From Clostridiaceae bacterium UBA4839 (GTDB lineage Bacteria > Bacillota > Clostridia > Clostridiales > Caloramatoraceae): DNA of 47,362 nt. Numbering within the stretch: the stretch's first letter is position 1; each line of letters begins with the position of its first letter. The stretch is from contig DHEX01000138.1 of assembly GCA_002400085.1 (NCBI GenBank), positions 1 to 47,362 on the forward strand, read 5' to 3'. Positions 32,018 to 40,128 of this stretch are shown here, piece by piece. The notes beneath the pieces are model-generated. The model was given only the letters and a program-made list of their open reading frames with translations. It did no database searches and was not told the DNA's origin. The translations under genes were made by a program, and so were the position numbers.

Positions 32018-33141
32018 TTTTTCTCTCCTGTTAGTATATAGTTATAAATTCTAATATATGAATTAGCAAAATTTTCAAGGGAATATAGCTTCTTTGCCTT
32101 GTTATAAATTCTATCCCCAAAAATCACTGCTTTATTATTATCGTTTAAAAGCTCAAGCATTCTTTTCGATAGAGTTTCCTTATCCTTAGGCTCTACCAAA
32201 TAGCCGTTAAATCCATCTTCAATTAAATCTGAAATCCCACCTACATTTGTCGATATAACAGGTTTTTTATAATATGCTGACTCCAAAATAGACAGTGGAA
32301 AGCTTTCAGTATAAGAAGTAAGCACTGTAAAATCCGAAATGCTATAAAACTCATCAGGTTTTTGAAATCCTAAAAATGAAACATTGTTAGATATCCCCAA
32401 ATTATCAGCATAAGCTTTTAAATCAGAAAGTATATCTCCCTCTCCAACAATTAAAAACTGAACATCGCTAAATTGTCTTAATACTATATTTATGGAGTCT
32501 AAAAACACTTTATGACCCTTTACAGGATGAAGCCTTGCAACCATTGAAACATAGTGTTTCCTATAAGGCAAATTATATTTACTCACTACATCATTTATAT
32601 TAAAAGTTTCCCTTTGTTTATCAAAATCTATACCATTATATACAACCATAATTTTACTGCTGTCAAATCCTCTTTGAATTAGCATATTTTTAAAAGTATT
32701 TGATACAGTTATATAATAATCAAAGCTTTTAAGTGCATTTTTATTTATGTTGCTGTATACAATAGTTTTATATCTATTTCCTTTATAGTCCTCTTTATAA
32801 TCACTATGTATGGTTGAAACATATTTAGCATTATATTTATTTTTGTTTTTTAATAAAGCACCTAAAAAATTTGCTCTTCCGCCATGGCAATTTATAATAT
32901 CAATATTTTCATTTTGACATATTCTTTGTATTTCATCTACAACGCTTAAATCCATCCTGTTCTTTTGCTTTATTAGTCTAACATCAATTCCACAAGCTTT
33001 AGCTTCTTTATATAATTCACCATCCATCAGTGTTACTACAATGTTTTTAATTTCTTTATTTTTTAGCTCATTTGATAAGCTTATAAGATGCTTTTTAGAG
33101 CCCCCAACTTCCCCGCCGCTTATAATATGAAGAATTCTCAT
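32014..33141 (-). CDS. GT4-family glycosyltransferase
   Basis: GT-B enzyme of 375 residues. The N-terminus has MRILHIISGGEVGGSKKHL, with the acceptor-side glycine loop. The C-terminal half has MVARLHPVKGHKVFLD (donor phosphate-binding R and K), VGEGDILSDL, and FPLSILESAYYKKPVI with the E-x7-E-type donor site. GGAGGTAG precedes the ATG. A terminator lies just upstream (33163-33190), so this gene may begin a separate transcript: GT4-tagA-deacetylase-GT4. The transferred sugar is unknown. Confidence 0.88.
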   Translation of the reverse strand: MRILHIISGGEVGGSKKHLISLSNELKNKEIKNIVVTLMDGELYKEAKACGIDVRLIKQKNRMDLSVVDEIQRICQNENIDIINCHGGRANFLGALLKNKNKYNAKYVSTIHSDYKEDYKGNRYKTIVYSNINKNALKSFDYYITVSNTFKNMLIQRGFDSSKIMVVYNGIDFDKQRETFNINDVVSKYNLPYRKHYVSMVARLHPVKGHKVFLDSINIVLRQFSDVQFLIVGEGDILSDLKAYADNLGISNNVSFLGFQKPDEFYSISDFTVLTSYTESFPLSILESAYYKKPVISTNVGGISDLIEDGFNGYLVEPKDKETLSKRMLELLNDNNKAVIFGDRIYNKAKKLYSLENFANSYIRIYNYILTGEKK

Positions 33142-33162
33142 AGCACTACTACCTCCAAAAAA

Positions 33163-33190
33163 TAAAGGGTAAGTTTTTACTCACCCCTTA
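33163..33190 (-). terminator. Internal terminator within the surface-polysaccharide cluster
   Basis: On the minus strand AAGGGGTGAGT pairs with ACTTACCCTT (one bulge) across a short A-rich loop, followed by TATTTTTT. It lies between the dehydrogenase gene and the next GT4 gene and could split or dampen the long transcript. Confidence 0.65.
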
Positions 33191-33241
33191 TTATATTATT
33201 AATTTTTAAAATCTACAAACAGCATTTCTATATTTTTAAAA

Positions 33242-34567
33242 TTATAACGATTTATAAATTATGTTGTTCTTTTTAAACTTACTTACATATTTTGAGAATA
33301 AATTCCTTGTATCCAATATTATTGTGCCGGGCTTTAAATTCTTTATCAAATCATCAATATTTAAATCATCAAATTCCTTTTGCTTTGCTAAAATCATAAC
33401 TGCATCCTTATCACTTACAGCTTGTTTTAAACTATTTACTTTAAAATCATATTTTGAAGGTACTACAGGGTCATAAGCTTCAACTTTTAAGCAGCGCTCT
33501 TTTAATATCTTTGCTATTTCAATAGGAGGACTAATTCTATCATCATTAGAATAGTCTTTCATAGCAATTCCTAAAATTCCAACTTTCATATTTTTAAGCT
33601 CTTTCCCTGCTGATTTTGCTTGTCCATCCAACATATCTACAATAGTTTCAGGAAGCATTTCGTTTTTATGCCTGCATAATTTTAAGATGTCAAGGCTTAC
33701 TCCAGCCTCTTTAGCCTTAGGTTCAATATAATAATATGCATTTGGAATACAGTATCCGCCCACACCTGGGCCTGGTGTTAAAAGCTTAACCCTTTTATGT
33801 GTATTGGCAACATTTACTACTTCAAATGTATCAATTCCTATAGCCTCACAAAATCTTGCAAATTCCTGAACCATAGCTATATTAACATCCCTTTGCACGT
33901 TTTCAAAAACTTTTGACGTCTCAACAACTTTAATACAGCTTGCAGTAATTATTTCCGTTTTACATACTACTGATAATAATTCTTTTGCTCTTTTAGCACT
34001 TTCGCTATTTATACCTGCTACAACAGTGGGCATATACGCAAATTCTTCAAAAGCTTTGCCTTCTGCAATTCTCTCTGATGAATAAGCAAGGAAGAAATCC
34101 TTACCAGCTTTCATGTGGGATTCTTCTTCAAGGGCAGGAAGAATTATTTCCTCAGTAGTTCCAGGGATAACTGTACTTCTAATTACAATAAGGTCTCCCT
34201 TTTTAAGTTTTTTCCCGATTTTTCTGCAGCAGTCCAATAAATCGCTTAACTCATATTCACCATTTTTTATTGGAATTCCTACAGTTACAATAATATTATT
34301 GCATACATCCATTGCTTCATTAAAATCTAAAGTAGCCCTATATCTCTTATTTTTTAATTCATCATTTAATATTTCCCTTATGCCCTTATCTTCAAATTTT
34401 TCTGTATGATATGTTATACCATTATTGATCTCATTTACAAGTTTCTCTACCACATCAACACCATAAACATTGCATCCCCTTAATGCAAAGGATAATGAAA
34501 GTGGAAGCCCTACATAGCCCTGCCCAAATATTGCTACATTTTTATACTCATCTTTAACCTCACTCAT
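33242..34567 (-). CDS. UDP-N-acetylmannosamine-type nucleotide-sugar dehydrogenase
   Basis: NAD-dependent oxidation of a UDP-hexosamine to its uronic acid, probably UDP-ManNAc to UDP-ManNAcA. The NAD-binding GQGYVGLPLSLSFA is at 15-28. STVIPGTTEE follows at about 131-140, and the catalytic cysteine C273 lies in GPGVGGYCIPNAYY. The C-terminal UDP-binding domain contains VGILGIAMKDYSNDDR. The length of 441 residues is normal. The wecB epimerase four genes upstream makes UDP-ManNAc, supporting this substrate over UDP-glucose. Its start overlaps the polymerase gene by 8 bases. Confidence 0.88.
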   Translation of the reverse strand: MSEVKDEYKNVAIFGQGYVGLPLSLSFALRGCNVYGVDVVEKLVNEINNGITYHTEKFEDKGIREILNDELKNKRYRATLDFNEAMDVCNNIIVTVGIPIKNGEYELSDLLDCCRKIGKKLKKGDLIVIRSTVIPGTTEEIILPALEEESHMKAGKDFFLAYSSERIAEGKAFEEFAYMPTVVAGINSESAKRAKELLSVVCKTEIITASCIKVVETSKVFENVQRDVNIAMVQEFARFCEAIGIDTFEVVNVANTHKRVKLLTPGPGVGGYCIPNAYYYIEPKAKEAGVSLDILKLCRHKNEMLPETIVDMLDGQAKSAGKELKNMKVGILGIAMKDYSNDDRISPPIEIAKILKERCLKVEAYDPVVPSKYDFKVNSLKQAVSDKDAVMILAKQKEFDDLNIDDLIKNLKPGTIILDTRNLFSKYVSKFKKNNIIYKSL

Positions 34568-35807
34568 TTGTTACCTCCTCATTTTCAAGCAAATATCCTT
34601 TATATAAAAGCGCAGTTAAAATCCATACAAATACATTTAGCTGCGGTATAAACATTAAATTATTAAAAAAGTTTTGAAATAAATATGCTCCCCAAAATCC
34701 AAGACCTGCTAATGCAATATTTTTATATTTAGTCTTGCTGTTTTTATATACAACATATGTTAAATGGGCCAGCGATAAATATACTCCTAAAAAGCTTACA
34801 ATACCTAATATCCCAAGCTCAGCCATAATTTTTATATATGAGTTATGTGTAGACGTTAAGTTCTCATTTGTAAGCCTAAGCTCATGATATGAGTCCACAA
34901 AACTTTTATAATAAACTTGATAGTTTCCAAGACCCCATCCTCTAATTTTATTAGCTTTAAACATAGTATAACCAGTTTTCCAAAGTGTCAGCCTTTCACG
35001 ATTTGTATCTGCACTAAAATTAAATATTGATAAGAATCTGTTTCTTGTTATAGGCATAGCATATGCTGCCAAAGCCCCTGCAGGTATAACAAAAAGCATT
35101 TTTCTATATTTTACAATACTCAATACTATTATACCAACTACAAATCCCATCCAAGAACCACGAGTAAAAGTTAGTACTAAATTAACTAAAAATAATAGTG
35201 CTATAGAAATATTTAACTTTCTATCCTCGTCTTCAATAGATTCAATAATAGGATAAAATATAATCATATTAACTGCTGCACCCCAATAGTTAGGATTTAC
35301 AAATGTGGAATATACTCTCCCTCTATGAAGCGGTACACTTGGGCTATAGAAGCTTGAAAAATCAAACGCAAACTGGAAAATTCCAAATATAGCAGCAAAT
35401 ATCATAGTACAATATATTACTGTAAATCCACGCCTTACAAAATCCTTATCAGCAATAATCATGATCAAATAAAAAATAATAACATATTCTAAAAATCTTA
35501 ATACCTCTGAAATAGCTGCTTTTTTGCTAAAGGAATAAGTAATTGAGATTGTCCCTAAAATTATAAACGATAATATAAAAATACTTAAAATCTTAAAATG
35601 TTTATCCTTAAATAAACTTTTTATTTCATCCTTAGTATTCTTATAGTCATAAATCAAATAGGCAAGCCCAATAACTATTGCAAGACCACCAATTAATGAA
35701 TCTGAAGCAATTGGGAAAAAAGCATTTTTAAGTTTAATAGGAACCAATGGAACAATTATAAAAAAAGAATACATTAAAATATGAAATAATCTTTTTAACC
35801 ACATCAT
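34560..35807 (-). CDS. O-antigen ligase/polymerase-like membrane protein (Wzy/WaaL type)
   Basis: Integral membrane protein of 415 residues with about ten to twelve hydrophobic segments. A large loop in the second half contains GWGLGNYQVYYKSFV and THNSYIKIMAELGILG. The latter is the usual Wzy_C/WaaL pattern with a conserved histidine. It would polymerise repeat units or ligate the glycan at the outer face of the membrane. GGAGGG precedes the start. It lies between the priming transferase and the dehydrogenase genes, fitting a Wzy-dependent pathway, although no Wzx was found. Confidence 0.85.
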   Translation of the reverse strand: MMWLKRLFHILMYSFFIIVPLVPIKLKNAFFPIASDSLIGGLAIVIGLAYLIYDYKNTKDEIKSLFKDKHFKILSIFILSFIILGTISITYSFSKKAAISEVLRFLEYVIIFYLIMIIADKDFVRRGFTVIYCTMIFAAIFGIFQFAFDFSSFYSPSVPLHRGRVYSTFVNPNYWGAAVNMIIFYPIIESIEDEDRKLNISIALLFLVNLVLTFTRGSWMGFVVGIIVLSIVKYRKMLFVIPAGALAAYAMPITRNRFLSIFNFSADTNRERLTLWKTGYTMFKANKIRGWGLGNYQVYYKSFVDSYHELRLTNENLTSTHNSYIKIMAELGILGIVSFLGVYLSLAHLTYVVYKNSKTKYKNIALAGLGFWGAYLFQNFFNNLMFIPQLNVFVWILTALLYKGYLLENEEVTNE

Positions 35808-35828
35808 AAGCCCTCCATTTAAAAACTT

Positions 35829-36482
35829 TTAATAAGCCCCTTCCCTGGTAAAAACAACTTTAATTGTTTTAAAAAATATTTTAAAATCCATAGCCAATGA
35901 AAATTTTTCTATATATTCAATATCATAATTAATTGTTTCTGATAGTTCTAAGTTTCCCCTGCCATTTACCTGCGCAAGGCCTGAAACACCTGGTTTCATT
36001 AAAAGCCTTATCTTATCCCTATCAGAATATGATTTTACTATTTCTTGTATCTCAGGTCTTGGTCCAATGAGGCTCATATCACCCTTTATTATATTTATAA
36101 GCTGAGGAAGCTCATCTAAACTTGTTTTTCTTAAAAACTTACCGCTTCTTGTTATTCTTGGGTCATCCTTTTCCTGAAATACAAACGTATCCTTATTATC
36201 TTCATTTACTTCTTTATTAAACATTTTATCTGCGTTTTTTACCATACTCCTAAATTTATATATAGTGAACTCTTCCCCATCTTTTCCCACTCTAATTTGT
36301 TTAAATATTGCTCCTCCAGGGGAATCAATGCTTATCCATATTATTAAAATTAAAAATAATGGGCTTAGCAATATTAATAAAAAAATCGAAAAAACTATAT
36401 CAAAAAATCTTTTTATTAAAAGTTGAATTCTTTTATGATTAAGTTCACTTTTTATCTCATTAATTATTTTTTCTGATTCCAT
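35829..36482 (-). CDS. Priming undecaprenyl-phosphate sugar phosphotransferase
   Basis: Starts the repeat unit by moving a sugar-1-phosphate onto undecaprenyl phosphate. One N-terminal hydrophobic segment (about 27-50) precedes the monotopic phosphoglycosyltransferase core. Core motifs are FKQIRVGKDGEEFTIYKFRS, the DE pair in RKTSLDELPQLINI, and GDMSLIGPRPE. The length of 217 residues matches the small PglC/EpsL-like forms. GGAGG precedes the ATG. The sugar is not predictable from sequence. Confidence 0.92.
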   Translation of the reverse strand: MESEKIINEIKSELNHKRIQLLIKRFFDIVFSIFLLILLSPLFLILIIWISIDSPGGAIFKQIRVGKDGEEFTIYKFRSMVKNADKMFNKEVNEDNKDTFVFQEKDDPRITRSGKFLRKTSLDELPQLINIIKGDMSLIGPRPEIQEIVKSYSDRDKIRLLMKPGVSGLAQVNGRGNLELSETINYDIEYIEKFSLAMDFKIFFKTIKVVFTREGAY

Positions 36483-36498
36483 ATGTAAACCTCCGCAT

Positions 36499-37563
36499 TT
36501 AAATCAGCTTTAAGTACTCCTCCTCAACATATTTCATATTGTTTTCCCAAAGTGCCTTGCTGCTAATAATATCTTTATTTATTGCTAAAGCCTTTTGTCT
36601 TAATTCTTCATTTAAAATAGCATTTTTCATTGCTGATTTTAATGTTTTTTCATTGATTTCATTTATTACCAATCCATTATAATTATCTTGAATCCATTCA
36701 GTATTGGCAGGTATATTGGATACTATATTAAAAGAACCGCAAGCCATAGATTCTAACAATGTCACTGAAGTTGAATCTGAATCTGGAATAGAAATATTCA
36801 ATTGTGCTTTAGCTAAAAGCTCTATAAGCTCTTCCCTTTGCACAAAACCTTTTACAATTACCCTATCTTCAATTCCTAACTTTAAAATAAGGCTCTTAAT
36901 ATTTTCCATTTCAGTACCGTCATTAGTTATAATAAGCTTTATATTGTTCATCTTTTCTTCCTTTATTAGTAAGTAAAAAGCTTTAATAATAACATCTATA
37001 TTGGAATTCTTATTTACCGTTCTTAAACTTAATATATTTATTTCATCCTTATTTTCTTTTCTTTCCACGTTTAATAATTCCTTTTCAATTCCCATGGGCA
37101 CAGTTAAAATATTCTTTTTATTAACTAACTTTTTAATTTCATTACTCATAAACTCTGAATCAGATGTAATAAGATCAGCATTTTTTAATGCTTTTTTAGT
37201 AATAAATTTATACAAAAAATTTTTATTCGGCGTTACCAGTATATCAGTGCCCCATGCTGAAATAACTAATGGGCATATTTTTGTAATACTTGCTATAAAA
37301 CCATAGCTTGTAACATAGTGAGCATTTACAATATCAGGCTTTATATCCTTCAATTCTTTTTTAATTTTATTCAATGAGAAAATATATTTATAATTCCCTC
37401 CATCTGAGTTTATATCATAATTACCTATCTTATGAACTGCTACCCCATTTACATCAGAATCAGTAAAAGTAATAAGATGAACCTCATGGTTTTTACTTAC
37501 AAAATAATTAAGCCATCTTTTTAAATGGACACTGCTCCCATCACCTATAAAGCATATTTTCAT
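36499..37563 (-). CDS. GT4-family glycosyltransferase
   Basis: GT-B enzyme of about 354 residues. The start at 37563 (MKICFIGDGSSVHLKRW) follows AGAGG; an upstream ATG would overlap wecB. The N-terminal domain includes NAHYVTSYGFIAS and a AWGTDILVTP segment. The C-terminal domain has LSLRTVNKNSNIDVIIKAFY and the donor site SDSTSVTLLESMACGSFNIV. Substrates are unknown. It begins 5 bases after the wecB stop, showing tight coupling. Confidence 0.86.
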   Translation of the reverse strand: MKICFIGDGSSVHLKRWLNYFVSKNHEVHLITFTDSDVNGVAVHKIGNYDINSDGGNYKYIFSLNKIKKELKDIKPDIVNAHYVTSYGFIASITKICPLVISAWGTDILVTPNKNFLYKFITKKALKNADLITSDSEFMSNEIKKLVNKKNILTVPMGIEKELLNVERKENKDEINILSLRTVNKNSNIDVIIKAFYLLIKEEKMNNIKLIITNDGTEMENIKSLILKLGIEDRVIVKGFVQREELIELLAKAQLNISIPDSDSTSVTLLESMACGSFNIVSNIPANTEWIQDNYNGLVINEINEKTLKSAMKNAILNEELRQKALAINKDIISSKALWENNMKYVEEEYLKLI

Positions 37564-37567
37564 ATAA

Positions 37568-38623
37568 TTAACCTCTAAATAGTATTTCTGAAATCTTTTT
37601 AGCAGCTTTCCCATCACCGAAATAATTCTTTTGTGGAGATAGTGGAATAAAATTATTTAAAGCATCTAAAATTTTATTTTTATCTGTTCCAACTAAAACA
37701 TTCCATCCATTTTCAACAGTTTCAACCCATTCTGTTTCATCCCTTAAAGTAATACATGGTTTTTTAGCAAAGAATGCTTCCTTTTGAAGTCCGCCGCTGT
37801 CTGTAACAATTTTTTGGCTCATCATTTCAAGAACAAGCATTTCAAGATAACCTATTGGCTCAATTATTTTAACATTATCACTAAACTTTAGCCCGTAATC
37901 CTTCATATACTTTCTTGTTCTCGGATGCAGTGGGATTACAATTTTGCCATTATATTCATTAAAACTTTCAACAATATTTTTAAGTCTGTTAACATCATTA
38001 GTATTTTCTGCTCTATGAATAGTAGCAAGAATATACTCACCTTTGTTTAAATTTAACTTATTTAACACATCTGTTTTTTGCAAAGCCAATTTACTAAAGT
38101 GTAAAACAGCATCATACATTACGTCCCCTACATTATACACATTATTAGTTATTCCCTCTTTGCTGAGATTTTTTACAGCTACTTCTGTAGGTGCAAATAA
38201 ATATGTGGATATATGATCTGTAAGTATACGATTTTGCTCTTCAGGCATTTTCATATTAAAGCTTCTAAGCCCAGCTTCAACATGAGCAACAGGAATTAAA
38301 AGCTTACTTGCAGCAAGTGCTCCAGCTAATGTGGAGTTTGTATCTCCATACACTAAAATGCAGTCTGGTTTTTCTTCTTCAAGAATTTCCTCAATTTTGA
38401 TTAACATATTACCTGTTTGAAATCCGTGTCTTCCCGAACCAATATTTAAATTGTAATCCGGCATAGGGATATTTAATTCCTCAAAAAATACCTGCGACAT
38501 ATTACTATCATAATGCTGCCCTGTATGAATAATTTTTTCAGTATTATTAATTCTTAGTTCTTTTGATACAGCTGCTGCCTTAATAAATTGTGGTCTTGCC
38601 CCAATAATTGTTATAATTTTCAT
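37568..38623 (-). CDS. wecB: UDP-N-acetylglucosamine 2-epimerase (non-hydrolysing)
   Basis: Interconverts UDP-GlcNAc and UDP-ManNAc in the cytoplasm. Motifs are IGARPQFIKAAAVSKEL at the start, HTGQHYD, VYGDTNSTLAGALAA, HVEAGLRSFN and MPEEQNR, with LVTDSGGLQKEA-type sequence near the end (VTDSGGLQKEAFF). The length of 351 residues is typical. GGGGGG precedes the ATG. With the dehydrogenase at 33242-34567 and tagA, it points to ManNAc or ManNAcA in the product. It differs from the hydrolysing epimerase LegG at the other end of the cluster. Confidence 0.94.
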   Translation of the reverse strand: MKIITIIGARPQFIKAAAVSKELRINNTEKIIHTGQHYDSNMSQVFFEELNIPMPDYNLNIGSGRHGFQTGNMLIKIEEILEEEKPDCILVYGDTNSTLAGALAASKLLIPVAHVEAGLRSFNMKMPEEQNRILTDHISTYLFAPTEVAVKNLSKEGITNNVYNVGDVMYDAVLHFSKLALQKTDVLNKLNLNKGEYILATIHRAENTNDVNRLKNIVESFNEYNGKIVIPLHPRTRKYMKDYGLKFSDNVKIIEPIGYLEMLVLEMMSQKIVTDSGGLQKEAFFAKKPCITLRDETEWVETVENGWNVLVGTDKNKILDALNNFIPLSPQKNYFGDGKAAKKISEILFRG

Positions 38624-38636
38624 TTGCTACGCCCCC

Positions 38637-40004
38637 CTAAAAAAATTTATTAATATAAGATATTAATTGTAATGCTAAGTTTTCCCTACTATAATTTTTC
38701 ACCTTATCATAGTTTGGTACTATCTCTTTTTTCTTATCGAAGAAATTTTCATAGGCTTTAAAAATTATTTTTTCAATTTCATCAACACTTAGTGGAGAAG
38801 CAATATATCCAGTATTTGTTTCTATAATTAAATCTTTTGCTACCCCATCAGGCACAATTGCTAAAATATCCTTACCAGTCCTTATATATTCAAAAATCTT
38901 ACCTGTATATATTCCCTCATTACCAGGCTCATCATCAACAATTAAAAGAAGTGCATTAGCCTTGCATAGTTCTTTAAGGCTTTCCTTATGAGTTATATAC
39001 TCCATACGTTCAATATTTTTCGGATACTTTTCCTTATACTCTTCCAAAACATCCATTTGACTATGTCCAATATTTCCAACAAATTTTATCTTAAACTTAT
39101 TTTTATCAATTTTATTTCCACTCAATAAATTATCTATTGCGCTAAACAAATTATTTGGCGTTTCTTTTCCATACATTGTACCATTATATAAAATTGTAAA
39201 GCATTCATTATTATCTCCCATAGATAGGTCTAAATTTTTAAAATCCTCTTCATCATATCCATTAGTTATTTTTACAAACTTTTCAGGGTTCATTTTAGGA
39301 TATCTAATTATAAAATCATCTATAATTGGCTTACTAACGCTTATAACCATATCTGCCTTATTAACTACTTTATATTCCATGCGATTGTAAATTTTTTGTA
39401 TAACATAACTATAGCTTACAAATGGATTAGATGCCCAAGGATCCCTAAAATCTGCAATCCATTTAACATCCATTTCATTTGCAAGCTCATAGCCAATCAT
39501 ATGAGTTGTATAAGGTGATGATGTAGTATATATAAGCTCAATATTGTTTTCTTTTATAATTTTTTTGGCTTCAGGAACTGCATATTTAATCCAGCCTTTT
39601 TTATCATCTGGAACATAAATCAAATTATATATATCTAAAAATATTTTTTTAGCGAAATTTCTTAAATTCTTTTTGAATTTATAAAAAAATTTATTATTAT
39701 CATCTGAACTTTTTACTATAGCCTTCTCTGAAGACTTATCCATTATATTTTTATTGCTTATATTTACCAGCTTATCTATAAAATTTGGTTCATCAATATC
39801 TGTTCTATAAACCTTAATATCATCCTTAATATCAATTTTTAGTGATTCATCTATAAGCCCCTTTTTATCTTCCTTTACAGTCAAAACATGAACATCAAAC
39901 CCATACTTACTTAAATATTTTGCAAACTTTGCAGTTCTTTGAACACCAGCACCGCCCTTAGGAGGATAATAATAAGCAATTATAAGTATATTCCTATTCC
40001 TCAT
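38637..40004 (-). CDS. GT4-family glycosyltransferase
   Basis: GT-B enzyme of 455 residues, longer than its neighbours because of an insertion in the N-terminal half (about 85-125, rich in K, N and D). The N-terminus has IIAYYYPPKGGAGVQRTAKF and the middle IADFRDPWASNPFVS. The C-terminal part has ILYNGTMYGKETPNNLF and a GIYTGKIFEYIRTGKDILA donor site. The family is often found in exopolysaccharide clusters. A repeat-bearing gap of about 120 bases lies upstream, so a new promoter may exist there. Confidence 0.86.
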   Translation of the reverse strand: MRNRNILIIAYYYPPKGGAGVQRTAKFAKYLSKYGFDVHVLTVKEDKKGLIDESLKIDIKDDIKVYRTDIDEPNFIDKLVNISNKNIMDKSSEKAIVKSSDDNNKFFYKFKKNLRNFAKKIFLDIYNLIYVPDDKKGWIKYAVPEAKKIIKENNIELIYTTSSPYTTHMIGYELANEMDVKWIADFRDPWASNPFVSYSYVIQKIYNRMEYKVVNKADMVISVSKPIIDDFIIRYPKMNPEKFVKITNGYDEEDFKNLDLSMGDNNECFTILYNGTMYGKETPNNLFSAIDNLLSGNKIDKNKFKIKFVGNIGHSQMDVLEEYKEKYPKNIERMEYITHKESLKELCKANALLLIVDDEPGNEGIYTGKIFEYIRTGKDILAIVPDGVAKDLIIETNTGYIASPLSVDEIEKIIFKAYENFFDKKKEIVPNYDKVKNYSRENLALQLISYINKFF

Positions 40005-40054
40005 TTTTTTCCCTCACATCTTAAGTTGAAAATTAATATCGCAATATTTATCTG

Positions 40055-40128
40055 TTTTCAAGACTTCACCTTCTAAAGGATAGAGTTCCACCTCTTTGCT
40101 TCAGTGGGCAAAGTCCCCCATTGAATTC
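40055..40128 (-). repeat. Dispersed repeat family D, copy 2
   Basis: On the minus strand it reads GGGGACTTTGCCCACTGAAG, then a hairpin (CTCTATCCTTTAGAAGGTG...) and TCTTGAAAA, matching 18239-18300 in order. It sits between the 567-residue protein gene and the next GT4 gene. Confidence 0.6.
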
